Of a stretch of DNA of 64,000 nucleotides, positions 53,138 through 62,009 are shown in pieces (within the stretch, counting starts at the first letter, position 1; every line of letters begins with the position of its first letter). The DNA lies in the NCBI GenBank assembly GCA_035624215.1, contig DASPRY010000003.1:1-64000 (forward strand), written 5' to 3'. This DNA comes from JAFAGX01 sp035624215. Lineage in GTDB: Bacteria > Acidobacteriota > Terriglobia > Terriglobales > Acidobacteriaceae. A program made the translations under genes and the position numbers. The notes beneath the pieces are model-generated. The model was not told the origin of the DNA and made no database searches. It saw only the letters and a program-made list of their open reading frames with translations.

Positions 53138-54925
53138 TTACTTCTGACGTTTGTAAATTTCTTTTACCGTCTCAATCGTGTCCGCTTCTTCGGGCAGCTT
53201 ATCCGGCCTTAGCCGGACAATTCGAGGGAAGCGAAGCGCATAGCCACTGTCGTGCCGATCAGAGCGCATCATGTTGTTGAAAGCGACCTCTAACACAATC
53301 TTCGGCTCGACAATCAAACGGAATCCTTGATCTTCAATCGTGTGCTCCAGGAACCATTTCGTCATCCCGTTGATCTCAGCATCGGTTAATCCTGAATAGG
53401 CCTTGCCGATGTTGACCAGTTTTTCTCCATCCCAGACCGCAAAGGTGTAGTCGCTGAGCACGCCGATACGTTTGCCGTGGCCATATTCCACGGCGGTGAC
53501 GACAACGTCCAATTGCGCCAATTCGCGTTTTAATTTCAGCCATGATCTTCCGCGGCGGCCAGGCGTGTACGGCGACCCCGGATCTTTGATCATCAATCCT
53601 TCATTACCGCGGGCTTGGGCGGCCTCGAAGAGTTGATCGAGTTCCTGCGCAGACGACGCGTGAAGTACGGGTGCACGCAGCGCCTCAACTGCAATGGCAG
53701 GTTCGGATGATTCCAACGGCAGCGCGCCTTGAGTTGCCTTGGAATGAATTTTCGCGGGAATCCGCTTGGCATCCAGCAGATTGTCCAACAGCTTTCCGCG
53801 CTCCCGCAGGGGACGATCGATGAGCAGTTCGCCTCCGGCATACAGAATGTCGAATACCAAATAAGCAACGGGCACTTGCCGCATGAGCCGTTGACTGACC
53901 TTCTTGCGTCCCAACCTCTGCTGCAACGCACTAAACGGCAGTGCGTGGCTGGACTGGCTCGCATCACCAGTCAGATAACTCCAGGCAACAATCTCACCAT
54001 CGAGAATAGCGTCCGTGGGCAAACCAGAGAGAGCGTCGGGCAACTCGGGAAACGACTCGGTAATGTCGTCGCGGGTGCGGGAGAAAAGCCGCACTTCATT
54101 CGCGGAACAATGGGCCTGCGCACGAATCCCGTCATACTTGTCTTCGACCAAGGCATTCTGGAAATAGCTGAGCGCCTCTTCGGCCGATGCGGCAGGAGTG
54201 GCAAGCATGAAGCCGAGCGGATGGAACAGGCGCATTCGCGCGTCATTCAGTTTTCCGTTCACCGCGAAACGGAGCGTTTCTCCTACGTCGCCGAGCAGCA
54301 TGTTGGCACGTTGCACTTCGGCGAGAGTCGCGGCGTAAGCTTTGGCAATGGCTTCCTCGACCAGGCTTTCTTTCAGACCGATCCGCAAATCGCCCGTCAT
54401 GATTTTGATGATGTACTTGGCTTCGAGCGGCGTGACTTGTGAAAGCAATTCGCGCACGAGAACCGCTTTGGCCGTAGGACCACGGGCGCCAGCGATCTGA
54501 CGAAAGCGGCTTTGGACTTCTGAGACGGTAAGTTCGGACGCCTCGCTGAAAGTTTGGCTGCCGAGCTTCTCTCGGCCCAGCCCCCTCGGCTCCGCTTGCG
54601 GCAGGCTCGCGGGGGTGTCCGTCCCTACGCGTTCAGGCAAGACTTCTGCCGCTACCGCCCCGAGATCGCCAAGCCGACGGTATGAAGCGGTCAATTCCTG
54701 CTGGGTTCTGCCGGAAAGTTCCTGCACCAGTCGCCACAGCAGCCTACCTCCGACTTGCAGCGTGGTTTCTTCCCAGATAGGGAACGGCCTGCCGGATAGA
54801 AAGACAGCCGAGACGGCGGCGTCTTCGAGGTTTGTCGCCGTCAGATAGTCGGCGACAATGGCGATCTTCTCCAGTTTCTTAGTGGTGGCGGCGATGCGCT
54901 CGCAAGCCTCAGACAGTCTCTTCAT
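53138..54925 (-). CDS. ATP-dependent DNA ligase
   Basis: This 595-aa ligase has an N-terminal DNA-binding domain, an adenylation domain with the nucleophile Lys in EDKYDGIRAQ (about residue 263), LDGEIVAW (motif III-like), GNEGLMIKDP (motif IV) and WLKLKRE (motif V), and an OB fold to the end. The layout is like archaeal/eukaryotic LIG1-type enzymes, found in some acidobacteria beside the NAD-dependent LigA. A GC-rich repeat fragment lies inside it (54571-54631, residues about 98-118 coding for VGTDTPASLPQAEPRGLG), and the frame is kept. The start may be ATG at 54925 or GTG at 54937. Confidence 0.92.
   Translation of the reverse strand: MKRLSEACERIAATTKKLEKIAIVADYLTATNLEDAAVSAVFLSGRPFPIWEETTLQVGGRLLWRLVQELSGRTQQELTASYRRLGDLGAVAAEVLPERVGTDTPASLPQAEPRGLGREKLGSQTFSEASELTVSEVQSRFRQIAGARGPTAKAVLVRELLSQVTPLEAKYIIKIMTGDLRIGLKESLVEEAIAKAYAATLAEVQRANMLLGDVGETLRFAVNGKLNDARMRLFHPLGFMLATPAASAEEALSYFQNALVEDKYDGIRAQAHCSANEVRLFSRTRDDITESFPELPDALSGLPTDAILDGEIVAWSYLTGDASQSSHALPFSALQQRLGRKKVSQRLMRQVPVAYLVFDILYAGGELLIDRPLRERGKLLDNLLDAKRIPAKIHSKATQGALPLESSEPAIAVEALRAPVLHASSAQELDQLFEAAQARGNEGLMIKDPGSPYTPGRRGRSWLKLKRELAQLDVVVTAVEYGHGKRIGVLSDYTFAVWDGEKLVNIGKAYSGLTDAEINGMTKWFLEHTIEDQGFRLIVEPKIVLEVAFNNMMRSDRHDSGYALRFPRIVRLRPDKLPEEADTIETVKEIYKRQK
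54571..54631 (-). repeat. In-frame repeat fragment inside DNA ligase gene
   Basis: The minus strand here reads GTAGGGACGGACACCCCCG and then a GAGCCTGCCGCAAGCGGAGC block, both typical of dispersed GC-rich repeats and unlike the surrounding codons. It codes for a Pro/Gly-rich peptide in the linker between the N-terminal subdomains of the ligase. A related GCGGACACTCC repeat lies at 849-866. Confidence 0.55.
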
Positions 54926-55044
54926 GCTCGTCGTCACTGGTCTCTAACCTGCTGCCTTGCTTCGACTTACCTCTATCCTACTTGGTCGACCTATGCGATA
55001 CTCTAGAGTAGATTCCTGGATAGGCCGGAGATCATCAAATTCAC

Positions 55045-56043
55045 ATGCGTTTTTTGCGAACATTGTGGCGTTTTCTGGTGGCGGTTCAGCTTTTGCCAGC
55101 CTTGGAAGGCGGCGAGGAGACCTTAGTTGGCGGCCAAGCCGTGCTCGAGGGCGTAATGATGCGCTCGCCACATGCGTGGGCGATTGCCTGCCGCAAGCCT
55201 TCGGGTGCTGTTTCAATTCACAGCGAGCCGCTCGACCGTCTCTCGGAAAAGCATAAGTGGATGGGATGGCCGGTAGTTCGCGGTGTGATCACGCTCGGTC
55301 ATGCCATGACTCTGGGATTTCGCGCACTGAAATATTCCGCGAATGTGGCTCTGGAGGAGCTGCAGCCCGCTGACCGGATCAGGCCGGAGAGGAAGAAGTT
55401 GGAAATCAGCGGTTGGGTGGCGACCGCCAATATTCTTTTTTCGGTTGGTTTTTTTATCTTCATGTATAAGTACCTGCCGCTGGTGGCGGCGACGGAGCTG
55501 AAAAAGGTTGACCCCGCCCTGGGCGGCCAGATCGTCTTCAATTTGGTTGATGGGGCCATCCGGCTGATTTTGTTCTTGCTGTTCATCTGGGCAACTTCGC
55601 TGTGGCCGGACATTCGAAGGGTGTACGAGTATCACGGAGCAGAGCACAAAACCGTGTTTGCCTTTGAAAATGGCGATCACTTGGACACCGCAGCGGTACA
55701 GAAATATTCGACATACCACCCGCGCTGTGGCACCAGCTTTCTGATGACGGTCATGATCATTTCGATCATGGTTTACATGCTGTTTCCAGTCACGACATTC
55801 TGGGCGCGATTCGCCCTGCGAATCGCCTTGTTGCCGGTGATTACCGGGTTGTCATATGAGATCATCCGGTTCGCCGCAAAACATCGGGGATCGCTCTTCG
55901 CCTTAATGACTGCGCCGGGTCTGTGGCTGCAGCGCATCACCACGCAGCCGCCATCCGACCCGCAGGCGGAATGCGCCATCGCCGCCTTGAATCAAGCCAT
56001 GTCGCTGGAAAAGGAGCGCGGCGGGGAATTGGTGATTGCGTAG
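55045..56043 (+). CDS. DUF1385 membrane protein (YqhQ-like)
   Basis: This 332-aa protein carries the DUF1385 signature GGQAVLEGVMMRSPHAWAIAC near residue 29 and about four transmembrane helices (LFSVGFFIFMYKYLPL, FNLVDGAIRLILFLLFIW, LMTVMIISIMVYMLF, and a last pair). GAEHKTVFAFE and TYHPRCGTSFL are conserved. The function is unknown, and in many genomes it precedes prfA, as here (92-base gap). It may act in cell-wall or lipid processes. Confidence 0.9.
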   Translation: MRFLRTLWRFLVAVQLLPALEGGEETLVGGQAVLEGVMMRSPHAWAIACRKPSGAVSIHSEPLDRLSEKHKWMGWPVVRGVITLGHAMTLGFRALKYSANVALEELQPADRIRPERKKLEISGWVATANILFSVGFFIFMYKYLPLVAATELKKVDPALGGQIVFNLVDGAIRLILFLLFIWATSLWPDIRRVYEYHGAEHKTVFAFENGDHLDTAAVQKYSTYHPRCGTSFLMTVMIISIMVYMLFPVTTFWARFALRIALLPVITGLSYEIIRFAAKHRGSLFALMTAPGLWLQRITTQPPSDPQAECAIAALNQAMSLEKERGGELVIA

Positions 56044-56135
56044 CGGTGCCCACCGCGAACCTGAACCGACACACGCGTAATATAGACAATAGGTTGCTAA
56101 ACACTGGCCACGGATGACTGGCCACTTGCCACTTT

Positions 56136-57215
56136 ATGTTTGAACGACTGGACCAAATCGAATCGCGTTATGAAGAGCTGACGCGGGCGCTGGCCTCGCC
56201 GGAGGTCATCAGCGACTCGGCGAAATACCAGAAGACCGCCAAGGCGCACAGCGAAATCACGCCGGTGGTGGAGAGATACCGTGAGTATAAGGACCTGAAG
56301 CGCGGAATCGCGGACAGCCGCACGCTGCTGAGTCAGGAGAAAGATCCGGAGATGCGTGCTTACGCGCAGGAAGAGTTGGACAAGCTGGAAGCTCGAGTGA
56401 ATGGCGTGGAAGAAGAATTGAAAGTGCTGCTTCTGCCCAAAGATCCGAATGACGAAAAAGACGTCATTCTGGAGATCCGGGCCGGGACGGGAGGGGATGA
56501 AGCGACGCTCTTTGCCTCCGAGTTGTTCCGCATGTATACGCGCTACGCGGAGACTCAGGGCTGGAAAGTGGAGGTGCTTTCCACCTCCGAATCCGGGGTC
56601 GGAGGACTCAAGGAAGTGATTGCCATGATCCAGGGCGATCGTGTCTACTCCCGCTTGAAATATGAAAGTGGAGTGCATCGTGTGCAGCGGGTTCCGAAGA
56701 CGGAGCAGCAGGGACGCGTTCATACTTCGGCTGTAACGGTGGCGGTTCTGCCGGAAGCCGAGGATGTGGACATCAAGATTGATCCCAAGGATTTGCGAAT
56801 CGATACGTTCTGCTCCTCCGGGCCCGGCGGACAATCGGTAAATACAACGTATTCTGCCGTGCGCATTACGCATGTTCCCACCAACACGGTGGTGAGCTGC
56901 CAGGATGAAAAGTCACAGATTAAGAACCGCGAGAAAGCGATGCGCGTACTGCGCTCCCGGCTTTATGAAATGGAAATGGAGAAGCAACAAGAGGCGCTGG
57001 CCAAAGAACGTAAAGCGATGGTCGGCAGCGGGGATCGCAGCGAAAAGATTCGCACCTACAACTTTCCGCAGAACCGTGTCACCGATCATCGTATCGGCTT
57101 GACCATCCACCAGCTTCAAGAAGTCATGGACGGAAAACTCCAGCCCCTGGTGGAGGCCCTGGTGACGCACTTCCAGGCTGAGAAACTCAAGCAGGAAACG
57201 GCCACCGCAATTTAA
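56136..57215 (+). CDS. prfA: Peptide chain release factor 1
   Basis: This 359-aa protein ends translation at UAA and UAG. The tripeptide PxT stop-recognition motif reads PKT in RVPKTEQQGRVHTSA, and GPGGQSVNTTYSAVRI holds the GGQ motif that triggers peptide release. RNREKAMRVLRSRL is the typical next helix. Stop recognition is thus standard for UAG, which fits the many TAG-terminated genes here. The ATG has no strong ribosome site. A hairpin lies at 57231. Confidence 0.97.
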   Translation: MFERLDQIESRYEELTRALASPEVISDSAKYQKTAKAHSEITPVVERYREYKDLKRGIADSRTLLSQEKDPEMRAYAQEELDKLEARVNGVEEELKVLLLPKDPNDEKDVILEIRAGTGGDEATLFASELFRMYTRYAETQGWKVEVLSTSESGVGGLKEVIAMIQGDRVYSRLKYESGVHRVQRVPKTEQQGRVHTSAVTVAVLPEAEDVDIKIDPKDLRIDTFCSSGPGGQSVNTTYSAVRITHVPTNTVVSCQDEKSQIKNREKAMRVLRSRLYEMEMEKQQEALAKERKAMVGSGDRSEKIRTYNFPQNRVTDHRIGLTIHQLQEVMDGKLQPLVEALVTHFQAEKLKQETATAI

Positions 57216-57230
57216 TCCAGAAAAAACAAA

Positions 57231-57254
57231 GGCCCCTCGCTATTGCGAGAGGCC
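57231..57254 (-). terminator. Rho-independent terminator of the OmpA-like gene
   Basis: GGCCCCTCGC-TATT-GCGAGAGGCC is a 10-bp stem (one G-U). On the minus strand it is followed by TTTGTTTTTT, so it should terminate the OmpA-like gene whose stop is at 57290. On the plus strand it follows prfA by 15 bases but lacks a U-run. Confidence 0.8.
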
Positions 57255-57289
57255 AAGGGGTTTCGGGTTTTCCGCCCAGGGTCCCGAAG

Positions 57290-58156
57290 TTATCGTTGTG
57301 GAGTAGTAGTGGTGGCCAACTGCTCCAGATCATTCTTCAGCAAGCTGACTTCGACGCGGCCACCGCTGGTCCGCTTCTTGCCTTCTTCGGTGCTGGCGGT
57401 TGTGCTTGGCACTGGAGCGTTGCCCATGCCGACCACATAGATGCGATACACAGGTATGTCATGGTTCAATACAAGGTAGCGAACCACGGAATCGGCCATT
57501 TTCTGTGAAGCCGCAATCGCCGCCTGCCCGCGGCCGGACGAGAAGCCCTGCACTTCGATGATGTAACCGCGCTGGCTCTTCAACGGCGTCGCCAGATCAT
57601 CGAGGGCGGCTTTGGCATTCTTGCTCAACACCGCCTGTCCCGGCCGGAAGCGAATTTCAGTCTGGTTGGTGGCTTTGTACTGATCGATGTTGCCGACCAC
57701 CTGCTCCACAGTCGTAATGCGGGTGCTGGCCTGGGTAGCCGTCTGCTGCGCCAACTGAGCCTTATTGCCGGCGTCGATGGCATGCTGATCAGCTTCGTTC
57801 GCCTTGGAGGAGGCGAGCTGAATGCCCTGCTGCGCGCGCGCATCCACGTCCTTGATCATCTTGCTGTTTGCGGCGGTGAGCTCATCGAGCTCATTCAGGC
57901 GATCGCGAATCGGCTGAGTCTGCCGCTGCACATACTTTTTGCGGGCAAATGGATTCACGCGGCCCCAGAAGCCCTCGCGCGCCGGTGGCTGCAGGGGCTT
58001 GCCGGTGGCGCTGGCTTGCGCACCCTGGTCAGAAGATGCAGTCTGCGCCGGCTGCGCGGTTGCAGTTTGGTCCTGAGAGGTAGAGCTCGTTTGCGCGAGC
58101 GCTGGCAAGGCCAGCACAAAAGCGACGAGCAAAGCAACGAGTGCACGATTCTTCAT
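57290..58156 (-). CDS. OmpA-family protein
   Basis: This 288-aa protein has a signal peptide (residues 1-21, LVALLVAFVLALPALA), a Gln/Ala-rich linker, a coiled-coil segment (about 75-140, LNELDELTAANSKMIKDVD) and a C-terminal OmpA-like peptidoglycan-binding domain (TEIRFRPGQAVLSKNAKAAL, EVQGFSSGRG, RVEVSLL). It probably anchors the outer membrane or a complex to peptidoglycan. GGAGG lies 8 bases before the ATG at 58156. I reject a longer frame to 58279. A hairpin sits in its leader at 58173-58192. Confidence 0.88.
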   Translation of the reverse strand: MKNRALVALLVAFVLALPALAQTSSTSQDQTATAQPAQTASSDQGAQASATGKPLQPPAREGFWGRVNPFARKKYVQRQTQPIRDRLNELDELTAANSKMIKDVDARAQQGIQLASSKANEADQHAIDAGNKAQLAQQTATQASTRITTVEQVVGNIDQYKATNQTEIRFRPGQAVLSKNAKAALDDLATPLKSQRGYIIEVQGFSSGRGQAAIAASQKMADSVVRYLVLNHDIPVYRIYVVGMGNAPVPSTTASTEEGKKRTSGGRVEVSLLKNDLEQLATTTTPQR

Positions 58157-58172
58157 TTCAAATTCCTCCGTC

Positions 58173-58192
58173 GAAAGCTTTGGCAAGCTTTC
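58173..58192 (-). promoter_or_regulatory. Hairpin in the leader of the OmpA-like gene
   Basis: GAAAGCTT-TGGC-AAGCTTTC is a perfect 8-bp stem, 7 bases upstream of the GGAGG ribosome site of the OmpA-like gene. It could affect translation or mRNA life. The remaining 360 bases up to 58555 hold no gene that I can support. Confidence 0.45.
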
Positions 58193-58555
58193 CACCACGC
58201 CATGGCGGGCGCGTCGCGATTTCTGAAAAAGTCCGAAAAGTAATGCCCGAGAATTGACTATGTGTGAAAGGTCAAACATCAGATTCCCGCAACCTACGTA
58301 TCACATTGAATGCCAAACGATCAGCCAACTAAGTACTTATTTTACAGCAAGATTAGCCCCTTGCCATAGCAAGAATATCCGCAAAAAATTCAGGTTTTGA
58401 GTAATTTTGACGAAAGCTGGCATAAAAGCTGCAAGGAGATCGAACCAAAGACCCCCTGACTCTTCACTTAGAGCGCCTATCACCTCACAAATATTGCGCG
58501 AACCAGGAAACCAGGATTCGCGGGAACCGGCGTAACTTAAGCACTGCAGTAGCGG

Positions 58556-59674
58556 CTAATTCTTCGAGCAATATTTCTGGTACTGGTCATAAATGTAGTG
58601 GTCTGTCATGCCGGCGATGTAGTCGCAGATGATCCTGGGCAACGGCGCCTCTGCAGCCTTTTCGTGATGGCTGGAGGGCAGGCAATCTGGCTTGTCCATC
58701 CAGAACTCAAACAGGTCCCGAATGATCCGCTCGCCGTCTTTTTTCTCTGCATCGAGCGCCGGGCTGTAGTAAAGCGTATCGTAGAGAAAGTTTTTTGCCT
58801 GGCAGCGTTGCTTTTCCATTTCAGCGCTAAAGCCGACCAGCCTGCCACTGTGAGCACGCACATCTTCAACGGTGTGTACGCCGGCCGATTGGATGTTCAA
58901 CCGCGTGTTGCGAATCAGATCGGTGACAAAGCAATCTAGCATACGCTTGAGAGCTTCATTAAACTTGAGCTTTTCCATCACCGTCGGCCATCGTTTGTCG
59001 GCTTCCTGATACAGAGAATCAAAGCCCGGCACTCCGGCGCGGACTTGTTCCAAAGTAAGCAGACGGGCCTCGTAGCCGTCATCGAGGTCAGCGGCGAGAT
59101 AGGCAGCTTCGTCGGCGAGATCGATGAGCTGGGCTTCCAGAGGCGGCCGCTGATCAAGCAGATACTCGGCCAATTCGGGAAACTGATTGGCATCGTAGTC
59201 GTGCGAGTGTTTGATAATTCCTTCGCGAACCTCGAAGGTCAAATTGAGTCCGCGAAAGGCGGCATAGCGCAACTCAAAATCTTCGACGATACGGAGGGCA
59301 TGCAGGTTGTGGTCGAAAAAATAGCCATGCTCACGCATGACCGCATCCAGCGCCTTTTCACCAGCGTGACCGAACGGGGGATGGCCCACATCGTGAACCA
59401 AAGCCAGTGCTTCCACCAAGTCAACATTCAATCCTAACTGGGCGGCGATGGTGCGCGCGATCTGCGCGACTTCAAGCGTATGCGTCAGGCGATTACGGAA
59501 ATGATCGGAGTAGCGGCGGGTGAAAACCTGGGTTTTGGCCTCCAGGCGGCGAAACGCGCGGGAATGTATAACCCGGTCGCGGTCACGCTGAAAATCGTTG
59601 CGGTAGGGATGCGGTGGCTCAGAATAACGGCGTCCGCTGGACTGCTCGGCCCGTACCGCGTACTCGGCGAACAT
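58556..59674 (-). CDS. Deoxyguanosinetriphosphate triphosphohydrolase-like protein
   Basis: This 372-aa HD-domain enzyme probably hydrolyses dNTPs to nucleosides and triphosphate. The HD signature is NRLTHTLEVAQIARTIA then ALVHDVGHPPFGHAGE, and the substrate-side RDRDRVIHSRAFRRLEAKTQV is typical of dGTPase-like type 2 proteins. KHSHDYD and DLADEAAYLAADLDDG complete the metal site. ATG start with no clear ribosome site. It follows the MBL-fold gene on the same strand. Confidence 0.92.
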   Translation of the reverse strand: MFAEYAVRAEQSSGRRYSEPPHPYRNDFQRDRDRVIHSRAFRRLEAKTQVFTRRYSDHFRNRLTHTLEVAQIARTIAAQLGLNVDLVEALALVHDVGHPPFGHAGEKALDAVMREHGYFFDHNLHALRIVEDFELRYAAFRGLNLTFEVREGIIKHSHDYDANQFPELAEYLLDQRPPLEAQLIDLADEAAYLAADLDDGYEARLLTLEQVRAGVPGFDSLYQEADKRWPTVMEKLKFNEALKRMLDCFVTDLIRNTRLNIQSAGVHTVEDVRAHSGRLVGFSAEMEKQRCQAKNFLYDTLYYSPALDAEKKDGERIIRDLFEFWMDKPDCLPSSHHEKAAEAPLPRIICDYIAGMTDHYIYDQYQKYCSKN

Positions 59675-59767
59675 AATTGAAGTCTAGCAGAGCAGGTTAC
59701 TCCGGCTCGCACGTTGTGATGATCCAGAAGCGGATCTCTTCATCGGTTAATTCATCTTCACGCGGCT

Positions 59768-60739
59768 TTACTGATTGAGATTGTTGGTGTGGGTCAGCGT
59801 CGCATATATCCCCTGCATGAATTCATGTTCTGCGGGGACAGCGTCGGGAGCGAACCACGGCTTCCATAAGTCGGGCAGGCCAGCGCTTGCCACATCCTTT
59901 TCGCTCCTGCCGGCGGCAATTTCCTGCCGCACGAGCGCGACGGTCTCATTCAGCAGTTGGACAAATTGCGCGAGGTCATGGCGATTCGACGGTTCACTGT
60001 GCCCGGTGATGATGATCGTGTCGTCGTTGATCCTGTCGAGCACGGCAGAAAGCGAGTGGATGACTCCCTCTATATCAGCACTGCCGATCACGCTGGCCTT
60101 GCCGAGGAAAATGTCTCCGACAGCGACCACATTTGCCTGCGCAAAGTAAACGACCGAGTCGCCATCCGTGTGGCCGTTCGCGTAATGATCGAGTTCGACA
60201 TCTTCCCCAGCGAAGTGAATGGTCACCATGTCGCGAAAAGTAATAACCGGCCAAGCGCGCTCGGGATAGGGACCGATTGGTGTCTTCGACCAGAAGGGAG
60301 TCTGCTTGGTCATCAACCGCTTTCGGACGTTTTCCTGCGCCACAATGGTCGCTTCGGGACCGTAAATCGCATTACCACCAACATGGTCGTAATGCCAGTG
60401 CGTGTTCAAAAGAAACTTCACTGGGCGCTTTGCCATACCGTCCAGGGCCTTTTGAATTGCCGGATTTGCAGCGGGCTCCGGATGATCCACCAGCAGGTAA
60501 CCCTCGGGACCCGCAAGTACAACGATGTTAAATGGGGCTTGCGGCGTGCGAATTTGAATAAGTGTGATGTTGCCGCGTACTGGAAGGACCTCAGTCTCCG
60601 CCTTCGTAAAGTCAGATTCACCGGGCTGGAGCCATTGAGCAGATATCGGGGGGCACGCAAACAGCACACTGAGGATTACCGATACGCGGACAACAGTTTT
60701 CACCGGACGTCCATCAGAGTTATACGATTTGTTTGCCAC
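59768..60739 (-). CDS. Secreted MBL-fold metallo-hydrolase
   Basis: This 323-aa protein has a signal peptide (residues about 16-34) and a metallo-beta-lactamase fold with NTHWHYDHVGGNAIYG (HxHxDH), HYANGHTDGDSVVYF and IITGHSEPSN. Proteins with this pattern (often linked to PQQ or quinoprotein metabolism or general hydrolases) are not proven beta-lactamases. The start is GTG with GAGGAG 6 bases upstream. It lies 28 bases downstream of the quinone oxidoreductase gene. Confidence 0.85.
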   Translation of the reverse strand: MANKSYNSDGRPVKTVVRVSVILSVLFACPPISAQWLQPGESDFTKAETEVLPVRGNITLIQIRTPQAPFNIVVLAGPEGYLLVDHPEPAANPAIQKALDGMAKRPVKFLLNTHWHYDHVGGNAIYGPEATIVAQENVRKRLMTKQTPFWSKTPIGPYPERAWPVITFRDMVTIHFAGEDVELDHYANGHTDGDSVVYFAQANVVAVGDIFLGKASVIGSADIEGVIHSLSAVLDRINDDTIIITGHSEPSNRHDLAQFVQLLNETVALVRQEIAAGRSEKDVASAGLPDLWKPWFAPDAVPAEHEFMQGIYATLTHTNNLNQ

Positions 60740-60767
60740 GATGGACTCCTCTCTCGATCTCGATGGG

Positions 60768-61730
60768 TCACCTTACTTTCAGCACTACTTTGCCAAAATT
60801 CTTGCCTTGTGCCAGCAACCGGTAGGCATCTTGTGCTTTTTCGAGCGGGAACACTTCTCCAATGACCGGTCGCAAATGTCCCTGCGAGATCCACGCTGAA
60901 AGCTGACGCCATGCCTGGTCCATGAGCTTGCGGTTGGCGGAAAGATAGGTCAGCCACAAGCCGTGCACACTCGCACCCTTTGCGTACAGCAGCCGTGTGT
61001 CGAGCTCGGCCTTCTCCCCGGTGGCGCTGCCGTAGACTATGACCCGTCCGAAATCTCGCAGGCAGCGAACGCTTTTGGCCACGTGCTCTCCGCCCAACAT
61101 TTCAAACACAGCATCCACGCCTTCGCCATGAGTCAGGTCCTTAATCGCTTCTTCGTAATCTTGCTGCTTGTAATTGATGGCGTGCTGCAGGCCAAGCTTC
61201 CTAACCCGCGCCAGCTTTTCGTCTGATGAGGAGGTTCCGTACGTTTCCAGCCCAAGCAATTTGCCAATTTGAACCGCAGCCGTTCCAACGCCGCCAGCGA
61301 CAGCGTGAATTAAGACTCGCGGCGCGGCGGCACCGGGCTGGGCCTCCGCCAATCCAGCTTTCCAATATGCGAAATATGCGGTGAAATAGTTGACCGGGAA
61401 AGCGGCGGCTTCCTCCGCGCTCCAGTTTCGCGGCACAGGCCACAAAAGTTCGGAGCGTGCGGCCGTGCGTTCGGCGAATGCTGCCCATTGGGTGTATCCC
61501 ATAACGCGGTGATCATCTCCTTGCCGAATACCGCAGAATTCGCGGCCGGCAATTAAGGGTGGCTTCGGAGTTCCCGGGTAACCGCCATGGGCGCTCATAA
61601 CGTCGGCGAAGTTGAGTCCGCCCGCTTGGACCGTAACAAGTTGCTGGCCGGGGTTCGGCGCCGGCTCGGGCATTTTGCGGATCTCAAGCACCTCGGGCCC
61701 GCCAAAGCGCGTAATCACGAGAGCTTTCAT
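60768..61730 (-). CDS. Zinc-independent MDR quinone oxidoreductase
   Basis: This 320-aa protein is of the NADPH:quinone reductase branch of the medium-chain dehydrogenase family. It begins MKALVITRFGGPEVLEIRKM and has GLNFADVMSAHGGYPGTPKP, and HAVAGGVGTAAVQIGKLLG (the NADPH-binding AGGVG). The zinc ligands of alcohol dehydrogenases are absent. ATG start. It probably forms an operon with the MBL-fold gene downstream. Confidence 0.9.
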   Translation of the reverse strand: MKALVITRFGGPEVLEIRKMPEPAPNPGQQLVTVQAGGLNFADVMSAHGGYPGTPKPPLIAGREFCGIRQGDDHRVMGYTQWAAFAERTAARSELLWPVPRNWSAEEAAAFPVNYFTAYFAYWKAGLAEAQPGAAAPRVLIHAVAGGVGTAAVQIGKLLGLETYGTSSSDEKLARVRKLGLQHAINYKQQDYEEAIKDLTHGEGVDAVFEMLGGEHVAKSVRCLRDFGRVIVYGSATGEKAELDTRLLYAKGASVHGLWLTYLSANRKLMDQAWRQLSAWISQGHLRPVIGEVFPLEKAQDAYRLLAQGKNFGKVVLKVR

Positions 61731-62009
61731 GCCAGCAGTCTACCAGTGCGCGGGGGCGGTGCTGCTCAACGCACAGCTGATCACACTCTGCCGTGACCTG
61801 AGTAACCCTTCATTGTTCACAGGAGGTATATACTTCAGTCGGTACAAATTCCCGGTTTGTTTTGCCTGCCGGGGGCGGAGCACCGTTTATAGAGGCTGTT
61901 TGTTTTTTCATAAGCTCCGCATACGACCGTTGGCCGGGCACGTTGCGGGTATGAAGGCCGGCGGGGAGCTGGAGCGCGGCTGGATTCGCCAGTTCCGGGG
62001 AGGTTCCGT

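Noticed and set aside
58417..58433. Sigma54 promoter (TGGCA with GG-N10-GC spacing)
   Set aside because: It points to the right where no plus-strand gene lies before 62010, so it is probably chance.
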